A stretch of 64,000 nt of DNA from Glycine soja (Eukaryota; Streptophyta; Magnoliopsida; Fabales; Fabaceae), in assembly GCF_004193775.1 (NCBI RefSeq), contig NC_041003.1:39127611-39191610 (forward strand). The letters are read 5' to 3'. The notes beneath the pieces are model-generated. The model was given only the letters and a program-made list of their open reading frames with translations. It was not told the origin of the DNA and searched no databases. Both the position numbers and the translations under genes were made by a program. Numbering within the stretch: the first letter of the stretch is position 1; every line of letters starts with the position of its first letter. Below, in pieces: positions 24,053 to 35,693 of the stretch.

Positions 24053-25930
24053 CCCAACTAGTTTCTTGGTAATATACTTGGTCTGTTGACAGTCAAGACA
24101 TTGTTCAACAAACTTGTGAGTAGCGTGTCAAACTGGTTTTGTTGACTCCTATATGACCCCTTGAGGGTGTGGAGTGAATTCATGCAAGAGTAGCTTAATA
24201 AATTTCAAATTGCTGGGTAGCTAGATACAACCATTGTGCAAAATTAACCCATCACTATAAGTAAAGCTAGGGTGGTTGGTTGGATGCTCTTGTAAGTTCC
24301 ACTTGAGAGTAAGGAACTCTGGGTTATCAGCTAACTCACCTTTGAGTTCTGTGATAAAGGTGAAATGTGGCATCGGCAGAGCAAAAATCATTCCCTTGTT
24401 GGTATCAGAAACACGAGATAGTGCATCCGTGAACACATTGAATGATAAAATCATAACCCATTAAGCGTGTGAGATATTTTTGTTGCTCCAGGGTTTGAAT
24501 TGTCTGGGCCATGAGTTCCTTGAGGCTTTGATGGTCAGTGAGAATAATGAAGGGATTCCCTAGCAGGTATTGTCTCCACTTCTTAACAGTCGTTGTGATG
24601 ACACATAGTTCTTAGACATAAGTGGAGGCTTGGAGAAGTTTAGGGCATAATTGCTTACTAAAAAAAGCAATTGGATGGTGTTATTGGGATAGGACTGCCC
24701 CCATGCCAGACCTTGACGCATCTGTCTCTAGGGTAAATGGAAGAGAAAAATCTGGTAAGCGTAACACAGGGGCGATGCTCATTGCTTGTTGCAAAGCTGA
24801 AATGCGTGAATGGCTTCCGGTGACCAGACCAGGTGGTCTTTGGTTAAAAGCTGGATTAGGGGTGTTGCGATAGTTGCGTATCCTTTAATAAAACAATGAT
24901 AAAAACTGACAACTCCCAAGAACCCGCAAAGAGCTCTAAGAGAGGTTGGTCATGGCCATTGTTGAATGGAAATGATCTTGTCGGGAACAAGCTAAACACT
25001 AGAAGTTGAGACCACAAGACCCAAGTACTCAATCTGTTGTTGGGCTATACAACATTTAGAGAACTTTAGAAAGAATTTTCCATCCTGTAGTAAACGGAAG
25101 GCGCATTCCAACTAAAGGAGGTGGTCCATAAATGTGCTACTGTAGATTAGAATATCATCGAAGAAGACGATAATGAATTTTCACAGAAACAAATTGAAGG
25201 TGGAGTTCATCAAGGCCTGAAATGATGAAGGGGCATTGTAGAGGCCAAAGGGCATCACATGGAATTCATAATGGCCATAGTGAGTACAGAACACCATTTT
25301 ATGCACATCTTCGTCACGTATAAGGATCTGATGATATCCTTGCAACAAATCAAGTTTGGTAAACCAACGAGAGCGCCACCCAGTTCATCTAGCAACTCAT
25401 CAATGGTTGGAATGGGGAATCAATCCTTAATGGTAATGGCATTTAATGATCTATAATCGATGCAAAAACGCCATGACCCATCTCATTTTTTGACTAACAG
25501 CATCAGCAAGGAGAACAAGCTCTAGCTAGGTCTGATGATAGTGCTGCACAACATGGTTTCGACTTGAGTCTCAATCTCGTGCTTATGAAAATATGGATAT
25601 CTGTAAGGCTGGACGTTAACAGGAATCGAGCCGGGAAGAAGGTTAATGGAGTGGGAAATGTCACGGTGTGGGGGTAGGGTAATTGGTATTTGAAAAAGGT
25701 GGTGATAACGTTGGAGGAGAGAGGTCAGGTATGGAGAGAGAGTGGTGGTCTGGAGTTGTTGGTTGGGAGAAAACTTAGTGGCAAAAGTCGAATATGGAAG
25801 AAGGCACTAATGTCGTCAGTTTGTATCATCTACTTGAGTTGATGGTGATTAACCCCGTGAATAGTATCATCGCGCTCCCCTATTAGTTCAACGATCTTGG
25901 TGTGATATTGAACCTTCATGGTCAAGTTTA
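24053..25930 (-). pseudogene. Gypsy reverse transcriptase and RNase H, heavily broken
   Basis: Recognisable blocks on the minus strand are GSWRFCIDYRSLNAITIKD followed by a stop and [15 protein letters not shown] (about 25480-25370), [14 protein letters not shown] (about 25365-25325) and the palm motif IVFFDDILIY (about 25175-25145). The RNase H to integrase linker is VFTDALSRVSDTNKGMIFA (about 24440). Several stops and frameshifts interrupt these. Order and motifs agree with gypsy pol. Confidence 0.8.
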
Positions 25931-27244
25931 TGTAGTCTGTCAACACCGGGCCCAAGTACTTGAGCCATTGCAAACCAAGTACTAAGTCCGTGCCGCCAAA
26001 TCCACTATGAAATCATGACCCCGGATGTGTAGCTTGACGTGTCGGCAAACATGGAGATAGTCAATCTCAGTACCATTGCCAATCATAACCCGTATAGGTT
26101 GAGTGGGCTGTGCTTGAAGGCCTAGAATGGTGACTAAATGTTCATGGATGAAGTTATGAGTACTTCCTCCATCTGCTAGAATGAGAACCTTCTGACTTGA
26201 GATTGATCCAACCAAGCGTAGTGTTTCTGGGGCCATGTGTCCTGAAATGACATGGAAGCTGATTTGGGTAGAAACCTGTTCATCATGCTCCTTTGCAACA
26301 GGAAATGTGTTAGTAGGTGGAAGTTCTTCTGGAGAAACCTTATCATCATCAACTATTAGTATGAATAGTTTGGAAGAGCAACGATGGTCGTGACTAAACC
26401 TTTCGTCACAGTTAAAGCAGAGTCCCTTCTCTTTGCATATGGCTATCTCTTTAGGCGAAAGGCATTTGAAGGGTATGGAAGGTTTTGTTTGTGTGGGTAA
26501 TAACAGTTGAGGTGGAAGCAAGGGTGGAGTTGGTGTTGAGTTAGATTGTGGAGGGTGAGGGGCAAAGGAACCCTGAGTGTAAGGACAAGGGCGCAAGGGT
26601 TGGCGTAAGTCTCGAAACTTCTCCTCCTGAAGCCTTAACAAGAGATGCAGCTTGAATCAGGGAGAGAGGTTGGAGTGCCTGGACCTCTCGTCAGATTTCC
26701 GGCGAGAGACTAGAAATGAAACAACTCAATAGAAAAAGAGGGGGAAGGCTAATGATTTTGTTAGGCAAGGCCTCAAAGTTCGAGAGGTAGTCATTGACTG
26801 ATCCTTGTTGAGTGAGTTTGAACAGCGAACCCGTAGGATCATTATAGTGGGAGGGCACAAAATGGGCTTCTAGGGCTTGTAGAACACCAAACCAAGATGT
26901 AATCTAACCATTGCGTGGCATTCGTTGATACCACGCGAGCACATGTTCGTCCATCTAGAATGACGTGATCGTCAACTGTTCTTGCTCCGGTGTGACATGG
27001 TAATCAAAGAACTGGTGATTTTGAAGAGCCAACTCACTAGGTCAGACCCATCGAATCATGGCACTTCAAGTTTCATGCGATAGTGTTGCATAGGCGGAGG
27101 AGAAGGGGAAGATGGAGAATGTAAGGAAGATGACGTCGGAGAATGTTGAGTGGATTCTATAACTGCTAGCTTTTGATAAAGGTCGTCAAGCTTGGTTGAC
27201 ATCGACAACTGGGTTGCAGTGAGCTTGGCGATGGCATCCTCCAA
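25931..27244 (-). pseudogene. Gypsy gag and aspartic protease region
   Basis: An N-terminal piece (27244-27056) begins MEDAIAKLTATQLSMSTKLD and resembles a coiled-coil gag start. A middle block in another frame reads LFKLTQQGSVNDYLSNFEAL, typical of gag. The block 26641-25982 has a zinc-knuckle-like CFNCDERFSHDHRC and the protease-like ADGGSTHNFIHEHL. The usual D-S/T-G is D-G-G here. Stops between blocks show decay. Confidence 0.8.
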
Positions 27245-27306
27245 ACGATCGAGGTTAGTTTCTGAACGCAGATTCCTCCATGGTTGAACTCAATGAAAGG
27301 ACCCCT

Positions 27307-28164
27307 TGTTACGAAGGAACTACAGAAGATAAGAGAGAAAAGATACTTTGAGGGAGAGAGAGAGATAACCAGATAATTTCATCTTATTCTTCTTATAGTG
27401 CATAACCCTATATATAGGCACTTGTAAGGTACAAAAAGATAATCTTGACACGAAAAAATAAACAATAAAGGGAACACACACTAATAACGACCTGACAATA
27501 CAAAAGGAATCATAACGGCCTAATATTAGAATGCTACCCATGCTCCCGACTTAGAGTGCGTTTGGATAGAGAATTTTAACTGAGGAAAGTAATTTATCAG
27601 AGAATTTGAATTTTTGTAATTTAGAATTCATTGTTTGGATGCTTTTTATGAAGAATTTAAAATTTTGGAATTTTAAAACAGAATTTTAAACAACTAAAAA
27701 TCTGGAATTTCAATTTCCTTCTAAAATGTGAGAAATTGAAATTCTCTTCTTATCGTCTTCTTCAAGAAACACCGTCTGAGCTCCTAAAATATCGATCAGG
27801 TGTGAGCATAGAGAAACAACACGTATAACTAGCACATCAATCATATCTTCTCTTTTTTTTTTCATTCATTTTTTTCATCCTCATAATTTTAATTTTTTTT
27901 TATCCAAACACAAAATTTTGAAAATAAAAGAATTTCAATTGAAGTATTTAAAATTCTTAAAATTTAAAATTTCTCAAAATTTTTAATTTCTCCATCCAAA
28001 CACACTCAAAGAAACAAACACTAAGTAATGTAATTCCTGTGATTTTCAGCAACAACCTTGTGCATTGACTTTTAGACGAAATCGCGGAAACGGTGAGGGA
28101 GTGTGATATTTCTTTTGGGTCTCTCATGTTGGGCTCCTTGTATGGTATCGTACTTGGTCTATCA
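27307..28164 (-). repeat. 5' LTR of the gypsy element, enlarged by a MITE
   Basis: The same LTR as at 22545-22944 (about 404 bp without the insert), interrupted at 27554-28007. Outside the MITE the two LTRs align throughout, with scattered substitutions. Confidence 0.92.
27554..28007. mobile_element. MITE inside the gypsy LTR
   Basis: Terminal inverted repeats are GAGTGCGTTTGGATAGAGAA and, reverse-complemented from the right, GAGTGTGTTTGGATGGAGAA. The interior is AT-rich with many GAATTTTAAA motifs and no ORF. It is absent from the sister LTR, which proves insertion after the retrotransposon formed. The flanking triplets are TTA and AAA and a few LTR bases are missing at the site, so the superfamily is undecided. 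Confidence 0.85.
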
Positions 28165-28169
28165 CCACT

Positions 28170-29106
28170 ACTCAATGAAACTTATTCTTTCATTCTTACC
28201 TGTAAGATGTGTATTCATTAATTTCTTTTATTTAAAATGTTCTCACAACAATCTTTGTACAGACATTATTCTTTTTATTTTATGTTATGTGTTTCAAAAA
28301 AATTGAAAAGTAATTAGTGGATACCCAATTCTAAATAACACCTAGAGTGATAAAGAGAAAGAATTAATATATAGATAAATGTGTCAGCAAGATAGACAGA
28401 AATTATAAGTATTAGTAACTAATAAGTGTTTGGAATTATTAGGTGTCTAAACATCACTTCTCAAAATTTATATTAACGTATTCACAGCTTCAATTCTTAT
28501 AAGATTGCCTTACGTATGAAGTACATCATGCAACATAGTTTATCTTAAATTCTTCATCTTACTTACAAAAATGGAATGGGTGTGAAACCGTGTGAGTTTC
28601 CATCTTCTACTTTCAAACACCAGTGAGTGATAAGTGGAATTAGAGAGGAATTGGGATGCTACCCTTTTTTGTTGGAATGTGCTTAATTCTCATATCTAGG
28701 TTGTCTGCTGTTGAAAGAAACCTGAAATGGTGCTTCCGACGGCTTTGCTTCCCCACTCACCCTCATCCCACCAATCACATCATGCCACGTGTCCTCAACA
28801 CCGACACCATGTATTAGCCTACGGGGTTGTGGCACACTACGTACAGGGCTTACCTACCCCCATGCATCCTCATGTGCATGGGGTGCATACACATTCCCAA
28901 GATCATCATGTCCATCATCTCATGTGCATCAAAATAAATTTAAATCCAACACTCAATGTGTGCTTTGGGAGCTCAAGTTTCACTTGTACCACATATAACC
29001 CCTCTCTTTAGCAAATTAGCATTACCATCTCCTCTTGAAATTCCCCTCTCTCTCTCTCTCACACACACACAAAGGTGTATATATTTTTTATGACACAATA
29101 CAGACA
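28170..29106. other. Upstream region of the Dof gene
   Basis: No coding gene is supported. CT- and CA-rich microsatellites (about 29045-29072) and a CATG/CATGTGCATG-rich tract (28850-28930) are present. The region probably includes the promoter or a 5' intron of the Dof gene, but no convincing TATA position could be fixed. Confidence 0.4.
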
Positions 29107-29436
29107 AGGTTTTAAAAACGGTTTGCAACCACAATTTTGGCCGTAATATCAAGGTTCTTGGGGCGTTTGTAACTGCAATACAATTGCAATTGTAGTTTCA
29201 TCGGCTACATTTTCCCACAATTTTGACCGTAATATCAAGATTTTTGGGGTGTGTGTAACTGCAACACGATTGCAATTGCGATTTTGGCTAAATGTCTAGA
29301 TATTTGGTGTGTCTGTGATTGCAACCCGAACAACCGAACACAATTGTGGCCGGATAGCGGCTGTATTTCTCTGCAATTTATTTCAATATCAAGAAAGAAA
29401 ACGTATCTACGACCGTAACTATAATTAAAAACCTTG
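29107..29436. mobile_element. MITE-like repeat just upstream of the Dof start codon
   Basis: Short inverted termini CAAGGTTTTAAAA and, from the right, CAAGGTTTTTAATTA bound 330 bp. The interior has tandemly related segments (CCGTAATATCAAGGTTCTTG at 29142 and the related CCGTAATATCAAGATTTTTG at 29227). It ends 24 bp before the ATG of the Dof gene. No clear target duplication was seen, so the ends are approximate. Confidence 0.55.
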
Positions 29437-29460
29437 AGTGCAGGTATAGGTTTTGTGGTG

Positions 29461-30384
29461 ATGGAAAGTGGGTGGAAGCCTGAGGTTGAGATGTCACCAA
29501 ATTGCCCTAGGTGTGGTTCTTCCAACACCAAGTTCTGCTACTACAACAACTACAGCTTAACTCAACCAAGGTACTTTTGCAAGGGGTGCAGAAGGTACTG
29601 GACCAAAGGAGGGTCTCTCCGCAATGTGCCTGTCGGAGGTGGCTGCAAGAAGAACAGAAGAGGTAACAAGACCTTGTTGAGACAATCCATTGATGGTTTC
29701 ACTTTCAAAAACTCGTCGCCACCTTGTGGCTATGCCACAGATCACAATAATAACCCTTTAGGGCATTCTTATGATCCTAGAATAAGGGCTTCTTCAGCTT
29801 CTAGCTCCTCCTCAGTAGTGACTGATGGACCTAACATTGATCTTGCTCTAGTTTTTGCAAATTTCCTTAACCAAAAGCCCAATAGTTCTGAAGGTGGGGT
29901 TGAGAGTAGTACTAATCCAGATCAAGAGCAAACAGTTTTTGATCCTTCTCTAGAAAACAATTCAAGGCTATCAAACACAGATGTTGTTGGTCCAAGTACT
30001 TTGCCTGAAGAACTTGGTCTCACTGGGTGTTTGAATCTTCCTGAACAACAACCACACACACATTCTAGTGAGGCTAATAATAACAATAACCAAATGTGCT
30101 ATGGTGAGTTCAACACTATGCAGACACTTCAAAAAGATGGAATTGAGCAATACAGTAGTCATGGTGGTGCTATGAATTTTGAGCTGCCACCATTGCCGGG
30201 TGAAGGGGAAGCCTCACATGATCATCACATGATGTGGTCGAATTCTGAGATGATGATAAATCATCATGCATTTCAAGTCACACAACCTCCACTACTTGGA
30301 CTTGAAGTTCATGATGCAGACTTATTAATAGGTAATTGGAGCCCCTTTGATTCGCCAAAGGATACTTCTTTTTCCAGGCCTTGA
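29461..30384 (+). CDS. Dof zinc-finger transcription factor
   Basis: 307 residues from ATG 29461 ([10 protein letters not shown]) to TGA 30382-30384. The Dof domain lies at residues about 12-65. Its single C2C2 finger is formed by CPRC ([19 protein letters not shown]) and CKGC ([16 protein letters not shown]), followed by the basic [15 protein letters not shown]. Dof proteins are plant-specific nuclear factors binding AAAG cores. The Ser/Asn-rich C-terminus lacks a named domain. The short [14 protein letters not shown] leader directly before the Dof domain recalls the DOF1.2/DOF3.5-like group (tentative). An upstream in-frame TAA lies within the preceding MITE-like repeat. A CAG at 29440-29442 could be an intron acceptor, so a short upstream leader exon is possible. 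This is the only intact host gene in the window. Confidence 0.95.
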   Translation: MESGWKPEVEMSPNCPRCGSSNTKFCYYNNYSLTQPRYFCKGCRRYWTKGGSLRNVPVGGGCKKNRRGNKTLLRQSIDGFTFKNSSPPCGYATDHNNNPLGHSYDPRIRASSASSSSSVVTDGPNIDLALVFANFLNQKPNSSEGGVESSTNPDQEQTVFDPSLENNSRLSNTDVVGPSTLPEELGLTGCLNLPEQQPHTHSSEANNNNNQMCYGEFNTMQTLQKDGIEQYSSHGGAMNFELPPLPGEGEASHDHHMMWSNSEMMINHHAFQVTQPPLLGLEVHDADLLIGNWSPFDSPKDTSFSRP

Positions 30385-31234
30385 TAAAAAATAAAACAAA
30401 ATCATTCTCTTAATTTTGCATTACTATTTGCTTGTTATATGTAGTCATGTATAGAATGGATTGTTACTACTAAATAGTCAAATTATAAATGTAAACAAAT
30501 TAGTAGGGTCTTTGGTCTATATAGTAACACTATACATTGATGATCACATTTAATGTTATATGTGAGTCTGGTTTTATAGTTCCCCTGGTTTTCAAATTTG
30601 GTTGTCAGAAAAGTGAATTCTTCATCCTGAGAAGTTAGAGTTTGTCTCGTAAGAAATAATTTCTTGGCTTCAAACAATTAGTGTTCCATAACTATCTTGG
30701 TAGGAGTGATGCTGTGAACATGTGGTTTCAATAAACTTTTTCACTATGGAAAAAGAAAATGAAAAGATAAAATAAAGTGAACTCTTTTTATAATCTAAAA
30801 GATTAATTTGTGCATCTCATTTTTAAAAACGTTATTTGAGATTGTTTTTGTAGAGGTTTATATAAACTATTATAAATATTTAGGAGGCTAAATTTATCCA
30901 AACAGATTGGTGGTGGGTTTTTTTATTTATTTTTTTTTATAATTTATTGCCAAATTATAAGAGCCTGCAACGATTCATTTTGTCTGGTAGTTTTTAGTTA
31001 GAAGCCTCAAAGAATATTCCCAATTCTCATCCTAGATAATGTGGGAATATTCCGTATGATTATTAAATTAAAATCAACAAAAGCTACTATTGTAACAAAT
31101 GCAACGAAACTTGTTTAGTATTTTTTACATTATTAATGATACTTTAGTTACCATAGACTTTCCTCTTATTCTTTTCATTTGACTTTCCTAATTTGTTTAA
31201 TAAAGCAGCAATGACCACCACATCATTCGTGATA
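30385..31234. other. 3' UTR and intergenic DNA after the Dof gene
   Basis: AT-rich sequence with no coding signal. The first 100-150 bp (AATAAAACAAAATC and TTGTTATATG contexts) are probably the Dof 3' UTR. A defined poly(A) site is not claimed. Confidence 0.45.
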
Positions 31235-31295
31235 ATTAAATTATAAGTAAATTACATAAATATTTCCTTAAATCTAAACATATTACATCCACATC
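31235..31295. repeat. Left arm of an imperfect inverted repeat flanking the LINE nest
   Basis: The tract ACATAAATATTTCCTTAAAT, then CTAAACATATTACAT, matches the reverse complement of 36646-36712 (TATAAATACTTCCTTGAGTTTAGACATATTACAT) at roughly three bases in four. The pair suggests that the LINEs landed inside an older element with terminal inverted repeats. Confidence 0.6.
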
Positions 31296-31342
31296 CCTTC
31301 TATATTTAACTCTTACATAAATACCTATTATTTTAAGATTTT

Positions 31343-32493
31343 AGCGTTGAAAAGAATGAGTAATGGTAAGGCGGTGGGGCCAGACAACATACCTATTGAA
31401 GTGTGGAAAACTCTTGGAGATAGAGGTCTTGAGTGGCTCACCGAACTCTTTAACGAAATTATGAGGTCAAAACGCATGCCGGAGGAATGGAGGAGAAGCA
31501 CGTTAGTGCCAATCTATAAGAACAAGGGGGATATACAAAATTGTGCAAATTATAGGGGAATCAAGCTCATGAGTCATACCATGAAATTATGGGAAAGAGT
31601 GATCGAACGGAGATTAAGAAAGGAGACTCAAGTTACTGAGAATCAATTTGGTTTCATGCCGAGAAGGTCGACCATGGAAGCGATTTATTTATTACGGCGG
31701 GTGATGGAGCAATATCGCATGGCCCAACAAGACTTGCACTTGATTTTTATTGACTTGGAGAAAGCGTATGATAGAGTGCTTAGAGAGATTTTGTGGAAAG
31801 CTCTAGAGAAGAAAGGGGTTAGGGTTGCATATATTCGAGCTATCCAAGATATGTATGATAGGGTATCGACTAGTGTTAGGACACAGGGTGGAGAGTCAGA
31901 CGATTTTCCCATCACAATTGGTTTACATCAAGGGTCAACCCTTAGCCCCTACCTTTTTACCTTAATTCTGGATGTCCTCACGGAACAAATCCAAGAGATA
32001 GCGCCGAGATGCATGCTTTTTGCAGATGACATAGTCCTCCTTGGAGAGTCGAGGGAGGAGTTGAATGAGAGGTTGGAAACTTGGAGACGAGCTCTAGAAA
32101 CACATGGCTTTCGCCTAAGCAGAAGCAAATCGGAGTATATAGAATGTAAGTTCAACAAAAGAAGGAGGGTTTCTAACTCAGAGGTGAAAATAGGAGACCA
32201 TATTATCCCTCAAGTCACACGGTTTAAATATCTTGGGTCTGTAATACAGGATGATGGGGAAATTGAAGGGGATGTGAATCATCGCATTCAAGCAGGATGG
32301 ATGAAATGGAGAAAAGCATCGGGGGTGTTATGTGATGCAAAGGTACCGATCAAGCTAAAGGGAAAGTTTTATCGGACTGCGGTAAGACCGGTGATTTTGT
32401 ACGGAACAGAATGTTGGGCGGTCAAGAGCCAACATGAGAATAAAGTAGGTGTAGCGGAGATGAGGATGTTGCGGTGGATGTGTGGTAAGACTC
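31343..32493 (+). pseudogene. Older RTE-type LINE, reverse transcriptase part (5'-truncated)
   Basis: The frame MSNGKAVGPDNIPIEVWKTL, LVPIYKNKGDIQNCANYRGI, FMPRRSTMEAIYLLRRVMEQ, LIFIDLEKAYDRV, GLHQGSTLSPYLFTLILDVL and CMLFADDIVLL is a non-LTR reverse transcriptase with the FADD catalytic box. The copy starts abruptly at AGCGTTG, as expected of 5' truncation during LINE integration. It is interrupted at 32493 by a second LINE of the same family and continues at 35694. It differs from the inserted copy at only about five residues over 380, so both are young. The C-terminal Gln run sometimes read here is the CAA repeat tail of the inserted element. Confidence 0.93.
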
Positions 32494-35400
32494 AACAACA
32501 ACAACAACAACAACAACAACGCCTTATCCCACTAGGTGGGGTCGGCTACATGGATCAACTTCCGCCATAATGTTCTATCAAGTACCATACTTCTATCCAA
32601 ACCATTAATTTCGAGATCCTTTTTGATAACCTCTCTTATAGTCTTTTTGGGTCTTCCTCTGCCTCGAATTGTTTGTCTTCTCTCCATCTGGTCTACTCTC
32701 CTCACTACAGAGTCTACCAGTCTTCTCTCTACATGCCCAAATCACCTAAGTCTATTTTCCACCATCTTCTCTACAATAGGCGCTACTCCAACTCTCTCTC
32801 TAATAGCTTCGTTTCTAATTTTATCCTGTCGAGTCTTACCACACATCCACCGCAACATCCTCATCTCCGCTACACCGACTTTATTCTCATGTTGGCTCTT
32901 GACCGCCCAACATTCTGTTCCGTACAAAATCGCCGGTCTTACCGCAGTCCGATAAAACTTTCCCTTTAGCTTGGTCGGTACCTTTGCATCACATAACACC
33001 CCCGATGCTTTTCTCCATTTCATCCATCCTGCTTGAATGCGATGATTCACATCCCCTTCAATTTCCCCATCATCCTGTATTACAGACCCAAGATATTTAA
33101 ACCGTGTGACTTGAGGGATAATATGGTCTCCTATTTTCACCTCTGAGTTAGAAACCCTCCTTCTTTTGTTGAACTTACATTCTATATACTCCGATTTGCT
33201 TCTGCTTAGGCGAAAGCCATGTGTTTCTAGAGCTCGTCTCCAAGTTTCCAACCTCTCATTCAACTCCTCCCTCGACTCTCCAAGGAGGACTACGTCATCT
33301 GCAAAAAGCATGCATCTCGGCGCTATCTCTTGGATTTGTTCCGTGAGGACATCCAGAATTAAGGTAAAAAGGTAGGGGCTAAGGGTTGACCCTTGATGTA
33401 AACCAATTGTGATGGGAAAATCGTCTGACTCTCCACCCTGTGTCCTAACACTAGTCGATACCCTATCATACATATCTTGGATAGCTCGAATATATGCAAC
33501 CCTAACCCCTTTCTTCTCTAGAGCTTTCCACAAAATCTCTCTAGGCACTCTATCATACGCTTTCTCCAAGTCAATAAAAATCAAGTGCAAGTTTTGTTGG
33601 GCCATGCGATATTGCTCCATCACCCGCCGTAATAAATAAATCGCTTCCATGGTCGACCTTCTCGGCATGAAACCAAATTGATTCTCAGTAACTTGAGTCT
33701 CCTTTCTTAATCTCCGTTCGATCACTCTTTCCCATAATTTCATGGTATGACTCATGAGCTTGATTCCCCTATAATTTGCACAATTTTGTATATCCCCCTT
33801 GTTCTTATAGATTGGCACTAACGTGCTTCTCCTCCATTCCTCCGGCATGCGTTTTGACCTCATAATTTCATTAAAGAGTTCGGTGAGCCACTCAAGACCT
33901 CTATCTCCAAGAGTTTTCCACACTTCAATAGGTATGTTGTCTGGCCCCACCGCCTTACCATTACTCATTCTTTTCAACGCTTCCTTTACTTCCTGTTTCT
34001 GAATCCGACGATAGTACTTATAGTTCCGGTCCTCTTCTCTTGTGTCTAGACTGCTAGAGTCATATCCATATCCATCATTAAATAAGTTGTGGAAATACGC
34101 CTTCCACCTTTCCTTGATATCTTTTTCATGCACTAAGACTTTGCCTTCTTCATCCTTAACACACTTTACTTGATCCAAATCTCTAGTCTTCCTCTCTCTA
34201 CCCTTAGCAAGCCTATATATAGATCTTTCTCCGTCCCTAGTTCCTAGAGCTTGGTATAGTCCGTCAAAAGCTTGGGCTCTTGCCTCACTCACCGCCTTTT
34301 TGGTTTCATTTCTAGCTATCTTATACTTATCCCAAGTTTCAGAATTTTTACACCTAGACCACTCCTTGAAACACTCCTTTTTTACTCTAACTTTGCTCTG
34401 AACATTTTCATTCCACCACCACGATTCTTTACCCCTAGGTCCAAAACCTCTAGATTCACCCAACGTCTCTTTAGCCACTTTAATAATCTCTTGGGACATC
34501 TTGTTCCACATATCATTTGCACTTCCTTGTGATTGTCCACACCAACCCTCCCATATCTTTTGTTGGAAGATTCCTTGTTTCTCACCCTTCAAGTGCCACC
34601 ATTTGATCCTTGGTGCTACCAGATGACTTCTTCTCTTTGCCCTATCTCTAATTCTTACATCCATAACCAAAACTCTATGTTGGGTAGTCAAGCTCTCTCC
34701 CGGGATAACTTTACAGTTCAAGCAATACTTCCTATCAGACTTCCTGATAAGGAAGAAATCTATCTGAGAACATGTCCCTCCACTTTTTTAAGTGATAAGA
34801 TGTTCCTCTCTTTTCTTAAACCATGTATTGGCTATAGAAAGATCCAAAGCCTCCGAAAACTCCAAGATGGATTTACCCTCCCCATTCATCTCCCCTAGGC
34901 CAAAACCCCCATGCACCCCCTCAAAACCTCTAGCCACGCTACCTACATGTCCATTGAGATCCCCTCCTAGGAAAACTTTCTCTCCTTGGGGTATATCCTG
35001 AAGTACCCCTTCTAGATCCTCCCAAAATTTTACCTTAAAGTGTTCTGCTAACCCAACCTGAGGTGCGTACCCACTAATAACATTAAAGGTGTCCTGTCCC
35101 ACTACCAATTTTAAGACTATGATACGATCTCCTACTCTTCTTACATCCACGACATCCTTCTTCCATTCCTTGTCCACAATAATCCCTACCCCATTTCTTG
35201 ATCTGATTTTTCCCGTATACCACAGCTTAAATCTCGAGTTGTCTAACTCTTTCGCTTTTTCACCTGTCCACTTAGTTTCTTGTAGGCACATAAAATTGAT
35301 CTTCCTCCTCACCATAACATCCACTATTTCCATAGATTTTCCAGTAAGTGTGCCTATATTCCATGTACCAAAGCGAATCCTCCTGTCATGAACTAGCTTC

Positions 35401-35677
35401 TTTACCCACACCCGTTCACGAAAATGTGGGAACCCTTGCTTACTTTTCACTACATCCGGGCGGCGATGCAGCGGCCCTTGCTCTTTTGACACTGTACTCG
35501 AGCCATACAGCGCGTTGCTTCCGGGCAACGACCTAGCATTCACATTATTACGTAATTGATCCATGTCATAGAGATTCGACAAAGTTTAACGTTGGCTGTC
35601 GAAAGCCTAACACAACCCTCTCCTTTTATCCGGGCTTGGGACCGGCTAAGAATAGCAAAGCTACCCTAGGCAGGATT
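32494..35677 (-). mobile_element. Full-length RTE-type LINE inserted antisense into the older LINE
   Basis: 3,184 bp bounded by a perfect 16-bp target duplication ATGTGTGGTAAGACTC (32478-32493 and 35678-35693). The 5' end is AATCCTGCCTAGGGTAGC at 35677 on the minus strand, and the 3' end is a (TTG)n tail at 32494-32520. One long coding frame (35582-32742) spans an AP-endonuclease and a reverse transcriptase. The host copy rejoins cleanly when this is removed. Confidence 0.95.
32742..35582 (-). pseudogene. RTE LINE endonuclease-reverse transcriptase with one nonsense codon
   Basis: A single frame of about 947 codons, broken only by TAA at 34788-34790 (after KKREEHLIT; a Tyr codon is one base away). 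The N-terminal part has the AP-endonuclease signatures RFGTWNIGTLTG, CLQETKWTG, VISGYAP and LGGDLNGHVG. The C-terminal part has reverse transcriptase blocks AVGPDNIPIEVWK, FIDLEKAYDRVP, QGSTLSPYLF and CMLFADDVVLL. The frame ends with MVENRLR and TGA, where the reading continues in register as FGHVERRP. The older copy has the same TGA, so it was inherited from their common source. Translation could in principle give an endonuclease-only product. Enzymatic activity of the present copy is unlikely but needs only one reversion. Confidence 0.93.
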
Positions 35678-35693
35678 ATGTGTGGTAAGACTC

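Larger units (their letters stand above)
22545..28164 (-). mobile_element. Ty3/gypsy LTR retrotransposon, full structure, decayed
   Basis: Two LTRs (22545-22944 and 27307-28164) begin TG and end CA. They flank an internal region reading gag, protease, reverse transcriptase/RNase H, integrase and a chromodomain-like C-terminus on the minus strand. The 5-bp target duplication CCACT is perfect at 22540-22544 and 28165-28169. A purine-rich tract (GGGGTCGGAAG) abuts the downstream LTR. Integrase after RT and the C-terminal chromo-like segment place it among chromodomain-bearing gypsy elements; the clade is not certain. All open frames are broken by stops or shifts. Confidence 0.93.

Noticed and set aside
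29434..29460. Dof translation starting at the upstream TTG
   Set aside because: Not an ATG, and these codons overlap the end of a MITE-like repeat; ATG 29461 fits the family's short leader.
32494..32520. Poly-glutamine tract of a host protein
   Set aside because: It is the CAA/TTG tail of the inserted LINE read through in the older LINE frame.
33166..33639. Plus-strand open frames inside the LINE
   Set aside because: They are antisense shadows of the minus-strand reverse transcriptase; identical mirror frames occur at 31685-32158 opposite the other copy.
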